Below are positions 42,446 to 50,297 of a stretch of DNA of 64,000 nt, piece by piece. How positions within the stretch are numbered: position 1 is the stretch's first letter; each line of letters starts with the position of its first letter. The notes under the pieces are model-generated. The model was not told where the DNA came from. It searched no databases and saw only the letters and a program-made list of their open reading frames with translations. A program made the position numbers and the translations under genes. The DNA lies in the NCBI RefSeq assembly GCF_016907315.1, contig NZ_JAFBBS010000001.1:1240001-1304000 (forward strand), given 5' to 3'. The DNA is from Microbacterium esteraromaticum (lineage in GTDB: Bacteria > Actinomycetota > Actinomycetes > Actinomycetales > Microbacteriaceae).

Positions 42446-42451
42446 TATGCT
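42446..42451 (+). promoter_or_regulatory. -10 box for the three-gene membrane protein operon
   Basis: TATGCT, 6 nt before GTG 42458. The first codons GTGGGGGAG recur at the divergently placed gene ending at 44249, whose TAATCT box has the same spacing. Confidence 0.5.
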
Positions 42452-42457
42452 GTGTTC

Positions 42458-43171
42458 GTGGGGGAGAAGAAGGCGCTCGGTCCGCGCGCGAGCGCGCGCG
42501 AGGCGGCTGCCCAGGCGACGGCAGCCGCACAGGCGACTGCGCGTGATCGGACCCCGTCGCGTGTGCGATGGGTGCGCACCATGGCCGACCGCATCCCTAC
42601 GAAATGGGCGAGCATGATCGGCGTGGGACTCTTCCTCGCCGCGACCGCGTCGTTCGGCGGGCTGAACAGCGTCGCCGCCCCCGAGACGTCCCAGGTCGAG
42701 GTCGGCGAGCACGTCGTCACGTCGAACCTCGACATGGCCGTCGACAGCGCCTACCTCTCCGACCGCGTCGAGAACGGAAGCTCCGCCGACAAGGAGAACG
42801 GCGAGCGCGTGCTGGCGGTGCGGATGAGGATCACAAACCTCTTCCCCGAAGCCCGCACGATGCGCGCGTCGACCGGGTTGCAGGGCACCCGCATCGTCGG
42901 CGGCCCTGACAAGACGCCCGAGTTCAGCCGACCAGGCGAGACCACTCAGGGCGTGCTGGCCCTGCAGCCCGGCGTGTCTGACGAGATCATCCTGTCGTGG
43001 ACGGTCAACGCATCCGACTACAGCGCAGGCGACCAGGTGCGCATCGCGCTGTCCGACCCGCAGACCTACCGTGGGCAGTTCCTCGACGACGATCTGCACT
43101 GGTTCGAAGGCGGCACATCGGCAGTCGTCACCGCGACTCTCGAGGATCTCGGGGAGGGGGACCCGTGGTGA
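42458..43171 (+). CDS. Single-pass membrane protein with extracellular domain (first of three)
   Basis: A 237-aa protein of unknown family: a basic, alanine-rich cytoplasmic start, one membrane helix (about residues 50-68, MIGVGLFLAATASFGGL) and an extracellular beta-rich domain (SQVEVGEHVVTSNLDMAVDSAYLSD, then VRMRITNL) reminiscent of DUF4352/Ig-like domains. GTG 42458 is chosen from the promoter spacing; GTG 42452 is in frame but falls right after the -10. Overlaps the next gene by 4 bp (GTGA). Role unknown. Confidence 0.68.
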   Translation: MGEKKALGPRASAREAAAQATAAAQATARDRTPSRVRWVRTMADRIPTKWASMIGVGLFLAATASFGGLNSVAAPETSQVEVGEHVVTSNLDMAVDSAYLSDRVENGSSADKENGERVLAVRMRITNLFPEARTMRASTGLQGTRIVGGPDKTPEFSRPGETTQGVLALQPGVSDEIILSWTVNASDYSAGDQVRIALSDPQTYRGQFLDDDLHWFEGGTSAVVTATLEDLGEGDPW

Positions 43172-43743
43172 GACGTCTGCTTCCCTGGGCGATCACGATC
43201 GGCCTGCTGGTCGCGGCGTGGCTCGTCGCCCAGGCGACCCCCGGTGACGACTCCGCGGAGCGCGCCTTCGTGCAGCAAGCAGAAGTCGGCGAGCGCGTCG
43301 AGGGCCGTGATCTCGCCGTCACCGTGCAGCGCGTGCGGGCTGCCGAGGCGATCACGACTCCCGCCGGATGGCGGGCCGAGGGCACGTGGGTCGTCGTCGA
43401 GATGGATGCCGAAGCCGTCCTCACCGAATACGGAAACCTGCTGAGCCGGACCGTGCTTGAGGTCGGCGACCGCGTCTACAGCGCGACCGAACGCGGCGAG
43501 GGCGAGAGCAGCATCGACGACTACATGCTCTCGGGCGAACAGCTCGTGCCGGGCATCCCGAAGTCGGGGGTGCTGGCGTTCCAGCTGCCGGATGACGAGA
43601 GCCTGACCGGGGCCGCGATGCTCGAACTGGCCACGGATCGGTTCCCCGTCTACGACTCGATCATCACGGTGCAGATCGACCTCGACGCCTTGCCCGTCGA
43701 GAACTCGGTCGAGCTCGAGACGGTGGATTGGGCGGGCGAATGA
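43168..43743 (+). CDS. Single-pass membrane protein with extracellular domain (second of three)
   Basis: A 191-aa protein with an N-terminal membrane helix (LLPWAITIGLLVAAWLVAQA) and an extracellular domain of similar style to its neighbour (VGERVEGRDLAVTVQRVRAAE, then TWVVVEMDAEAVLTEYG). GTG 43168 has GGGGAGGGGG 7 nt upstream and overlaps the preceding stop. Its stop overlaps the third gene (ATGA). The shared pattern of a strand with VGE(H/R)V suggests the first two genes arose from one ancestor, an inference from short motifs. Confidence 0.68.
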   Translation: MRRLLPWAITIGLLVAAWLVAQATPGDDSAERAFVQQAEVGERVEGRDLAVTVQRVRAAEAITTPAGWRAEGTWVVVEMDAEAVLTEYGNLLSRTVLEVGDRVYSATERGEGESSIDDYMLSGEQLVPGIPKSGVLAFQLPDDESLTGAAMLELATDRFPVYDSIITVQIDLDALPVENSVELETVDWAGE

Positions 43744-44348
43744 GCGGCCGCAGCTGGTGGAAGGCGAACGCGGTCGCGCTCGGCATGCTGGTGGTGCTGC
43801 TGCCCGCGGGGGCCGTCGCGATCGGCTGGAAGGACTGGACCGCGGCGAACAGCACCGCGTTCAACCGGGTGACGCCGGTGATCGCCTCCGACGGCGAGAC
43901 AGTCGAGCTGTCCGGCGCGACGTGGGGGCCGATCCGCTCCGCAGCAATCCATGACACAGAAGGCATGACCACTCCCCCGAACACACGCGTGATCGGGGTC
44001 GCCATACCGGTGAAGCCCGATCCGGTCGATCCCGAAGATCCCAGCGACCCGGTGAAGTGCAACAGCCCGCTGATCATCGAGCAGAGCACAGGCCGTCAGT
44101 GGAACGAGAGCAGCTTCGAGCTCGGCTTCGACTACAGCTCGACCGAGTACAGGGAGTGCGACTCAACGGTCACCGAGCCGTACGAGATCATCGTTCCCTT
44201 CGCGATCCCGGAAGACGCCGAGGGCCCGTTCTGGATCGACGTGGTGCCCTACAACGGCTTCGGCAAGGACGGCGAGCTGCTCGATCCCGACGAGGGCGGC
44301 ACCGGCGTCGACGGCCGGTTCGTGCGGTTCGAGATCGACCCGTCCTGA
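43740..44348 (+). CDS. Single-pass membrane protein with extracellular domain (third of three)
   Basis: A 202-aa protein starting SGRSWWKANAVALGMLVVLLPAGAVAIG (one helix) followed by an extracellular domain containing two cysteines (VKCNSPL and YRECDST) that could form a disulfide. Unknown family. Coupled to the second gene by a 4-bp overlap. Its last 100 bases overlap, on the other strand, the end of the 496-aa membrane protein gene. The C-terminal residues GVDGRFVRFEIDPS continue the domain's strand pattern, so the overlap is in real coding sequence on this strand. Confidence 0.68.
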   Translation: MSGRSWWKANAVALGMLVVLLPAGAVAIGWKDWTAANSTAFNRVTPVIASDGETVELSGATWGPIRSAAIHDTEGMTTPPNTRVIGVAIPVKPDPVDPEDPSDPVKCNSPLIIEQSTGRQWNESSFELGFDYSSTEYRECDSTVTEPYEIIVPFAIPEDAEGPFWIDVVPYNGFGKDGELLDPDEGGTGVDGRFVRFEIDPS

Positions 44349-45739
44349 CCGGACGGAAGCGGAGGCGCCCCCTCGGGCAATGGCTCAGCGCCACGCGCAT
44401 CGGCAACAACCGCTGCCTCATCGGGAATCGTGACCTCGGCAGGAATCGGCACCTCGGCGACGGCCGGCTGCGCGGGCTGCTCGATGGCATCCTGAGCGAT
44501 CTCCTCGGCGAGCGCCTCGGACTCCTCCGCGCGCGCTGAGCGCGTCGCCTTCAGCGTGCTGTCGTACGCGGCCGAGACCAGAGCGATACGAGCAGGCTCG
44601 GCGATCAGCAGCGGCGCGGTGGCGATCAGCGTCGAGAACGTGCCCCAGACCACGAGCTCCTGCGGTCCGACCAGCGTCACGATGGCGAGGCGTCCGAGCG
44701 GTTCGAGCGCAAGCGCCACGGTGTACAGCAGCACGTAGGCGGCGATCATGATCGGGCCCGCGCGCCACATCAGCACGATCGCCCGCCCGATCGGGCGGAA
44801 CCGCGACGTCAGCTCGTCGCCCAGGTCGCCGGCGCGACGACGGATGGCGCTCGGCACCCGCTCTGCGCGTGCCTTCGCTCGTTCGAGCAACCGGTTCTCG
44901 ATGCGCAGCTTCTCGGCCACGATCGTCTGCCCGAAGATGACCCCCGCGATCATCAGCCAGGCAAGGGGCTGCAAGATGATGCCGCCGGCCTCACCGAGCA
45001 GCCAGCCGATGGCGTCCCACACCGCAGCGAGCGGCGCGAGCTGCTCGCCGACCCAGGTGCGCACGCCGTCGAGCCAGACCATCGCGACGCGGGTGTCGAC
45101 CCAGCCCTGCACCGCCGAGGTCGCATCGCCGATGAGGGCGACGGCGAACGCCACCCACACGACCTCCAGATACACGGCGACCAGCGCCGCGAACCTGGGC
45201 AGCCGGTCTGACCACTTCTTCCACGCCCACCGGCCCGCGTACGCGAGCCCGATGATGAGCAGCACCCAGGGCCCGAGCGACACCTCCAGGGCCACATCCT
45301 GCTCCGTCACCTCGCGCCCACCCACCGCTGCACTGAGGTTGTTCCCGAAGGAGATGGCGAGTGCGATGTTCGCGTACTCGGCGGCGTCTTCCTTCAGGTT
45401 CCCGGCGGCGGCGTAGACCGCGTAGAAGGGCAGGATGCTGGCCATCAGCGATCCGACGAACGCGGTGCGCCGCTCGCGAGCGTCTTCGGGAACGGGAGCG
45501 ATCGCCTGCAGATTGCGCAGCCCGTCGCGTACGACGAGGAACATGCCCACGAAGCTGATCAGGCGCGCGAGTACCGCCAGCGGCAGGATCAGCATGCCCA
45601 GCGTGCTGTTGTATCCGCCGACGAAGCCCGCGAGCTGGATGATGAAGTACCGCGCCACCACGCCGGCGAAGAACCACAGCAGCAGCGCAGGCCAGTGTCG
45701 CCACAGCACGCGCCCTGTCGCCTTGAGCATCTCCCCCAC
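44249..45739 (-). CDS. Large membrane protein of unknown function
   Basis: A 496-aa protein with about nine to ten hydrophobic helices and a polar C-terminal tail of about 110 residues rich in Ala, Glu, Pro and Ser. No family recognised. GTG 45739 lies 6 nt after TAATCT (leaderless); GTG 45745, directly after the box, is less likely. The stop lies 100 bases inside the convergent gene. The last ~30 residues (SISNRTNRPSTPVPPSSG and beyond) are low complexity and may simply be read-through of the opposite gene's sequence. Association with the three convergent membrane proteins is likely but unproven. Confidence 0.72.
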   Translation of the reverse strand: MGEMLKATGRVLWRHWPALLLWFFAGVVARYFIIQLAGFVGGYNSTLGMLILPLAVLARLISFVGMFLVVRDGLRNLQAIAPVPEDARERRTAFVGSLMASILPFYAVYAAAGNLKEDAAEYANIALAISFGNNLSAAVGGREVTEQDVALEVSLGPWVLLIIGLAYAGRWAWKKWSDRLPRFAALVAVYLEVVWVAFAVALIGDATSAVQGWVDTRVAMVWLDGVRTWVGEQLAPLAAVWDAIGWLLGEAGGIILQPLAWLMIAGVIFGQTIVAEKLRIENRLLERAKARAERVPSAIRRRAGDLGDELTSRFRPIGRAIVLMWRAGPIMIAAYVLLYTVALALEPLGRLAIVTLVGPQELVVWGTFSTLIATAPLLIAEPARIALVSAAYDSTLKATRSARAEESEALAEEIAQDAIEQPAQPAVAEVPIPAEVTIPDEAAVVADARGAEPLPEGAPPLPSGQDGSISNRTNRPSTPVPPSSGSSSSPSLPKPL

Positions 45740-45745
45740 GCGCAC

Positions 45746-45751
45746 AGATTA
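45746..45751 (-). promoter_or_regulatory. -10 box for leaderless large membrane protein mRNA
   Basis: TAATCT on the minus strand, 6 nt before GTG 45739. Confidence 0.5.
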
Positions 45752-45772
45752 CCGCGCGCGGGCGGCGGCCCG

Positions 45773-46333
45773 TCAGCGCCAGACGCTCGGGGCGGGCTTC
45801 TTCGTCGAAGGCAGCGCAGAGGCCGATGACCAGTCGTGGATCCACGGCTCGACCTCGGGCAATCCCTGCGGCTTGCCGACCGCGGCGAACAGCTCCTCGT
45901 TGCTGACCGTGCCGCCGCTGCGGCGCAGCATCCGCGACCTGACGATCACCCTGGCGTACACCTCGCCGTCGACCACGGCGCGGTGCTCGAGGAAGACGGC
46001 CTTGTCGTCGTGGCCGACGAAGCGCGACTCGACGTCGAACCGCTGCCAGAGCTGCAGCGACTTGCGGAAGGTCACCGTCTCACTCGAGACGACCGCGTAC
46101 CAGCCTCGTTCGTTCATGGCATCGAACAGGCCGGTGCGGATCAGCAGGTCCCAGCGTCCGAGGTCGAACAGCGACAGGTAGCGGCCGTTGTTCATATGAC
46201 GCAGGATGTCGAGGTCAGTGGGCAGGGTGGTGAGCCGGATGCGGCTGACCGCCGACGGGTCGAGGCCCTGACCGCGGCGCGTGCGCAGCCGTGCCTGCAG
46301 GATGACGAGGAGGGTGCGCCAGATCACATTCAC
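45773..46333 (-). CDS. Acyl-CoA thioesterase-like hotdog protein
   Basis: A 186-aa hotdog-fold protein of the 4-hydroxybenzoyl-CoA thioesterase/Them6-like branch: DLDILRHMNNGRYLSLFDLGRWDLLIRTG covers the catalytic aspartate and the central helix, followed by strands VVSSETVTFRKSL and FLEHRAVVDGEVYARV. Probably hydrolyses acyl-CoA or acyl-ACP in the cytoplasm. GTG 46333 lies 8 nt after TACTAT and has no ribosome-binding site. Substrate not known. Confidence 0.85.
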   Translation of the reverse strand: MNVIWRTLLVILQARLRTRRGQGLDPSAVSRIRLTTLPTDLDILRHMNNGRYLSLFDLGRWDLLIRTGLFDAMNERGWYAVVSSETVTFRKSLQLWQRFDVESRFVGHDDKAVFLEHRAVVDGEVYARVIVRSRMLRRSGGTVSNEELFAAVGKPQGLPEVEPWIHDWSSASALPSTKKPAPSVWR

Positions 46334-46341
46334 AAGGGGCG

Positions 46342-46347
46342 ATAGTA
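46342..46347 (-). promoter_or_regulatory. -10 box for leaderless thioesterase mRNA
   Basis: TACTAT on the minus strand, 8 nt before GTG 46333. Confidence 0.45.
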
Positions 46348-46440
46348 GCGATCCACGATGAAACCCCCAACTTCATTGGCTGATCACCACATACGGCTTC
46401 ATGTGTCATCGGCGGATTTCACCTCCGCGGCAGCGGCGCG

Positions 46441-46446
46441 TAGAGT
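46441..46446 (+). promoter_or_regulatory. -10 box for leaderless acetyltransferase mRNA
   Basis: TAGAGT, 7 nt before ATG 46454. Confidence 0.45.
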
Positions 46447-46453
46447 CACGCAC

Positions 46454-46963
46454 ATGAGCACCGAAGCCCATACCGAGATCATCGTCCGACCCGTCCGCGA
46501 TGTCGATGCGGAAGCCCTCGGTCGCGTGCACGCCCAGTGCTGGCACGAGACCTACGACCATCTGATCAGCAAGGCAGCACTCGAGCGCATCTCGCCGCGT
46601 CGCATGGCCGAGCTCTGGACGAACTGGGCCCGCCAGGGCGACGACTTCCGCATGAGCGCGGCGCTCGTCGACGGCGAGATCGTCGGATTCGTCGGCTCGG
46701 GCCCCGCTCGCGACAAAGACGCCCCGGCGCTGCGCGAGCTCTACTTCATCTACCTGCTCGACCAGTACCACGGCACGGGCATCGGGCAGAAGCTCTTCGA
46801 CGCGGCCGTCTACGAGGGCGAGCCGAGCTACCTGTGGGTCGCCGACGACAACCCGCGTGCTCACCGCTTCTATCAGCGCAACGGGTTCGTGCTCGACGGC
46901 GAGAGCCACACCGAGCCGTTCCTCGGCGAGTCCCTCACCGAGGTGAGGTTCGTCCGCGCCTGA
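46454..46963 (+). CDS. GNAT-family N-acetyltransferase
   Basis: A 169-aa acetyl-CoA-dependent acyltransferase. The acetyl-CoA loop appears as LDQYHGTGIGQKLFDAA (motif A, QxxGxG-like) and motif B as LWVADDNPRAHRFYQRNGF. The N-terminus starts with a strand IIVRPVRDVDAEALGRVHAQCW. ATG 46454 is chosen because the longer frame extends through the promoter. Substrate unknown; could be an amine, amino acid or protein N-terminus. A palindromic array separates its stop from the convergent pntB stop. Confidence 0.88.
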   Translation: MSTEAHTEIIVRPVRDVDAEALGRVHAQCWHETYDHLISKAALERISPRRMAELWTNWARQGDDFRMSAALVDGEIVGFVGSGPARDKDAPALRELYFIYLLDQYHGTGIGQKLFDAAVYEGEPSYLWVADDNPRAHRFYQRNGFVLDGESHTEPFLGESLTEVRFVRA

Positions 46964-46980
46964 TCTCGCGGGCCCGGTCC

Positions 46981-47053
46981 TCACCCCTGCCTGACTACCT
47001 CACCCCTGCTGATTCACGTGGATCAGCAGGGGTGAGGTAGTTGAGCAGGGGCG
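46981..47053. repeat. Intergenic palindromic array, 19-bp period (array A)
   Basis: TCACCCCTGC occurs at 46981 and 47000 and the inverted form GCAGGGG at 47026 and 47045, both pairs 19 bp apart. The centre is a 19-bp perfect hairpin (46995-47013/47022-47040) with an 8-nt loop. Sits between convergent stops and probably ends both transcripts. Confidence 0.85.
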
Positions 47054-47081
47054 TCGGCGACAGAGCATCCGGATGCCCGCC

Positions 47082-48482
47082 TCACAGCGCCCGGATGATG
47101 TCCTCCACTCGCTCCTTGGCATCGCCGAACAGCATCTGCGCGTTGTCGCGGAAGAACAGCGGGTTCTGCACGCCCGCGTACCCCGCGGCCATCGAGCGCT
47201 TGAACACGATGACGTTCTCGGCCTCCCAGACACGCAGCACGGGCATCCCGGCGATGGGGCTTCCCGGGTCCTCGGCGGCGGCGGGGTTGACGGTGTCGTT
47301 CGCGCCGATCACGAGCACGACCGAGGTCGATGCGAAGTCGTCGTTGATCTCGTCCATGCCGAGCACGATGTCGTACGGCACCTTCGCTTCGGCCAGCAGC
47401 ACGTTCATGTGGCCAGGCAGACGTCCGGCGACCGGATGGATGCCGAAGCGCACGTCCACGCCCCGGTCGCGCAGCCGAGCCACCAGATCGGCGACGGGGT
47501 ACTGCGCCTGAGCGACGGCCATGCCGTAGCCGGGAGTGATGATCACGCTGCTCGCGTTCTCGAGCATCGCGGCGGCGGTGTCGGCGGTGATCTCGCGGTG
47601 CTCGCCGTGCTCGTCGTCGGATGCCGTCGACGCCACGATCCCGAATCCTCCGGCGATCACCGACAGGAACGACCGGTTCATCGCCGTGCACATGATGTAC
47701 GACAGGTACGCACCCGACGACCCGACCAGCGCGCCGGTGACGATCAGCAGGTCGTTGTTCAGCAGGAAGCCGGCGGCGGCCGCCGCCCATCCCGAGTAGC
47801 TGTTCAGCATCGATACGACCACGGGCATGTCGCCACCGCCGATGGATGCCACCAGATGCCAGCCGAGCGCGAACGCCAGCGCAGTGACGGCGACGAGCAG
47901 CCAGAGCTGCGGGTCGATCACGAACCACACGGTGAGCGCGACGAAGGCGACCAGAGCCCCGACGTTGAGCACGTTCTTGCCAGGGAGCATGAGCGGGCGA
48001 GATGACATCTTCGCCGACAGCTTCAGGTACGCGACGATCGATCCGGTGAAGGTGACACCGCCGATGAAGACGCCGATGAACACCTCGGCGTTGTGGATGT
48101 CGACCAATCGGGCGGGGATCGCTGCGTGCGCGAGGTGCCCGTTCCACCCGACGAGCACAGCGGCGAGGCCGACGAAGCTGTGCAGCAGGGCGATCAGCTC
48201 GGGCATCTCGGTCATCTGCACGACCTTGGCGCGCCACAGGCCGATGGCCGCGCCGATCAGCACGCCCACGGCGAGCAGGCTGAGTCCGAGCGTCGCTCCG
48301 GGCTCTCCCCAGGCATCCGCGATCGTGAGCGCCAGCGTCGCGCCCAGTGCGATGGTCATCCCGGTGATGCCGTAGATCACGCCGGCGCGGGCCGATTCGT
48401 GCCGGCTGAGACCGGCGAGGCTGAGGATGAACAGCAGGGCCGCGACGATGTACGCGGCGGCGGCGAATGCGTCGACGGTCAC
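47082..48482 (-). CDS. pntB: NAD(P) transhydrogenase subunit beta
   Basis: Membrane subunit of the proton-translocating transhydrogenase, 466 aa: eight to nine helices in the first 270 residues, then the NADP(H)-binding domain III with [51 protein letters not shown] and [12 protein letters not shown]. Produces NADPH from NADH using the proton gradient. GTG 48482 overlaps the pntA stop (GTGA). The final residues [16 protein letters not shown] are those expected for the family. Confidence 0.95.
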   Translation of the reverse strand: MTVDAFAAAAYIVAALLFILSLAGLSRHESARAGVIYGITGMTIALGATLALTIADAWGEPGATLGLSLLAVGVLIGAAIGLWRAKVVQMTEMPELIALLHSFVGLAAVLVGWNGHLAHAAIPARLVDIHNAEVFIGVFIGGVTFTGSIVAYLKLSAKMSSRPLMLPGKNVLNVGALVAFVALTVWFVIDPQLWLLVAVTALAFALGWHLVASIGGGDMPVVVSMLNSYSGWAAAAAGFLLNNDLLIVTGALVGSSGAYLSYIMCTAMNRSFLSVIAGGFGIVASTASDDEHGEHREITADTAAAMLENASSVIITPGYGMAVAQAQYPVADLVARLRDRGVDVRFGIHPVAGRLPGHMNVLLAEAKVPYDIVLGMDEINDDFASTSVVLVIGANDTVNPAAAEDPGSPIAGMPVLRVWEAENVIVFKRSMAAGYAGVQNPLFFRDNAQMLFGDAKERVEDIIRAL

Positions 48483-50020
48483 CTGCTGCCTCCCTTCTGG
48501 AACATGCCGAGCATTCGCCGCGTCACGGCGAACCCGCCGAAGATGTTGATGCTGGCGACGAGCACGGCCACGGCGGCGATCACCTGCACGAGCGGGTTGC
48601 CGTCGGTGATCTGCAGCATGGCGCCGACGATGATCACGCCCGAGATCGCGTTGGTGACCGACATGAGCGGCGTGTGCAGGGCGTGGTGCACCTTGCCGAT
48701 CACGTAGAAGCCGACCACGACCGAGAGCATGAGCACGGTGAAGTGCTGCGGCAGCGGTGCGGGCGCGAAGGCGTTCACGAGGAACAGCGCGGCGATGCCG
48801 GCGACGATGAGCCCCGCCTTCTTCGCCGCCGACATCGGCTGCTTCTCGGGCACGGGGGCGGGCCCGGCCTTCGGAGCGGATGCCGTCGGCGCCGCCGCGA
48901 CCTGCACCGCAGGAGGTGGCCAGGTGACCTCGCCGTCGCGGACGACGGTCACCGAGCGCTGCACCACGTCGTCGAAGTCGATCGTGATCGCGCCGTCCTT
49001 GTTCGGGGTGAGCAGGGCGACGAGATTGGCGACGTTCGTGCCGTAGAGCTGGGATGCCTGGGTCGCGAGCCTCGAGGCGAGATCGGTGTATCCGAGGATG
49101 ATCACGCCGTTCGCAGTGACCACCCGCTGGCCGGCGACCGAGCCCTCGACGTTGCCGCCCTGTGCTGCCGCCATGTCGATGATGACGCTGCCCGGCTTCA
49201 TGAGCGAGACGTCGGCTGCGGTGATCAGACGAGGAGCCGCGCGCCCCGGGATCAGCGCCGTGGTGATGATGATGTCGACGTCGGCCGCCTGCTCGCTGTA
49301 GATCTCGGCGGCGCGGCGGTCGTAGTCGGCGCTGGTGGCCTTGGCGTAGCCGTCGGTCGACTTCTCGACCTGCACGTCGACGTCGAGATACGTGCCGCCG
49401 ACCGAGCGCACCTGATCGGCGACCTCGGGTCGGGGGTCGGTGGCTCGAACGATGGCGCCGAGGCTCGAAGCCGCTCCGATCGCGGCCAGCCCGGCGACAC
49501 CGGCCCCCGCGATGAGCACTTTCGCCGGGGGCACCTTGCCGGCCGCCGTCACCTGACCTGTGAAGAAGCGCCCGAACTCGTGGGCGGCCTCGACGACCGC
49601 GCGATACCCGGCGATGTTCGCCATCGAGCTGAGCACATCCATCGACTGCGCCCGCGAGATGCGCGGCACGGCGTCGAGCGCGAGTGCCGTGATGCCGCGC
49701 TGCGCGAGGGATTCGACCAGCTCGGGTCGCAGGGCGGGCGACAGCAGGCCGATGAGCGTCGCGCCGTCCGCGAGCCGGGCGATCTCGGCATCCGTCGGCG
49801 GATTGACCTTCAGCACCACCTCGCTCGCCCACGCCTCATCGGGCGGCACGATGCGCGCACCGGCGTCGGCGTACGCCTCGTCCGGGTACGACGAGCGCGC
49901 ACCCGCCCCCTGTTCGACGACCACGTCGTGGCCGAGCTTCATCAACGTCTGCACGGTCGCCGGGGTCGCGGCGACCCGCGCCTCGTCCGGCTGCTCCTGC
50001 ACGATTCCGATCCGCGTCAT
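48479..50020 (-). CDS. pntA: NAD(P) transhydrogenase subunit alpha
   Basis: NAD(H)-binding subunit, 513 aa: domain I (residues 1-380) with the nucleotide loop [13 protein letters not shown] and [18 protein letters not shown], then a proline-rich linker and four membrane helices (about 410-505), so alpha1 and alpha2 are fused as in Escherichia coli rather than split as in many actinobacteria. Starts [20 protein letters not shown], the usual alanine-dehydrogenase-like start. First gene of the pntAB operon; no other gene is co-transcribed upstream. Confidence 0.95.
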   Translation of the reverse strand: MTRIGIVQEQPDEARVAATPATVQTLMKLGHDVVVEQGAGARSSYPDEAYADAGARIVPPDEAWASEVVLKVNPPTDAEIARLADGATLIGLLSPALRPELVESLAQRGITALALDAVPRISRAQSMDVLSSMANIAGYRAVVEAAHEFGRFFTGQVTAAGKVPPAKVLIAGAGVAGLAAIGAASSLGAIVRATDPRPEVADQVRSVGGTYLDVDVQVEKSTDGYAKATSADYDRRAAEIYSEQAADVDIIITTALIPGRAAPRLITAADVSLMKPGSVIIDMAAAQGGNVEGSVAGQRVVTANGVIILGYTDLASRLATQASQLYGTNVANLVALLTPNKDGAITIDFDDVVQRSVTVVRDGEVTWPPPAVQVAAAPTASAPKAGPAPVPEKQPMSAAKKAGLIVAGIAALFLVNAFAPAPLPQHFTVLMLSVVVGFYVIGKVHHALHTPLMSVTNAISGVIIVGAMLQITDGNPLVQVIAAVAVLVASINIFGGFAVTRRMLGMFQKGGSR

Positions 50021-50177
50021 CGCGATCCTTTCCCGTCCGGCGTCCTCGCCGGTTCGCTCAGGTTACTGAGCAAGGCGAAGGAAACGAACGCACAGCAACC
50101 AGATGACGCCTCAAGAATCAGCGTTCTTGTCGCAGGGCGAAACCCCGGACGTCTGTCGCGGCACTCCGGGCGTCGCC

Positions 50178-50297
50178 GCCCCCTCTGAACGCCCTCGCCC
50201 CCTCTGATCGACGGGGATCACCGGGGGCGAGGATGCCGAGCGGGGGCGAGGATGCTCAGCCGGGGCGAGGATGCCGAGCGGGGGCGAGGATGCCGGG
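50178..50297. repeat. Intergenic palindromic array, 19-bp period (array B)
   Basis: Left copies of GCCCCCTCTGA start at 50178 and 50197. Four tandem 19-bp units of CGGGGGCGAGGATGCCGAG type fill 50222-50297 and run up to the stop codon of the cytochrome gene. A stem-loop joins them (CCTCGCCCCC at 50193-50202 with GGGGGCGAGG at 50223-50232, plus inner GATC/GATC). Confidence 0.85.

Noticed and set aside
47082..49832. A 916-codon frame extending pntB upstream
   Set aside because: The extension is the out-of-frame reading of pntA; GTG 48482 overlaps the pntA stop as expected for coupled genes.
50222..50297. CRISPR array
   Set aside because: The 19-bp units are directly adjacent without unique spacers and no cas genes are present.
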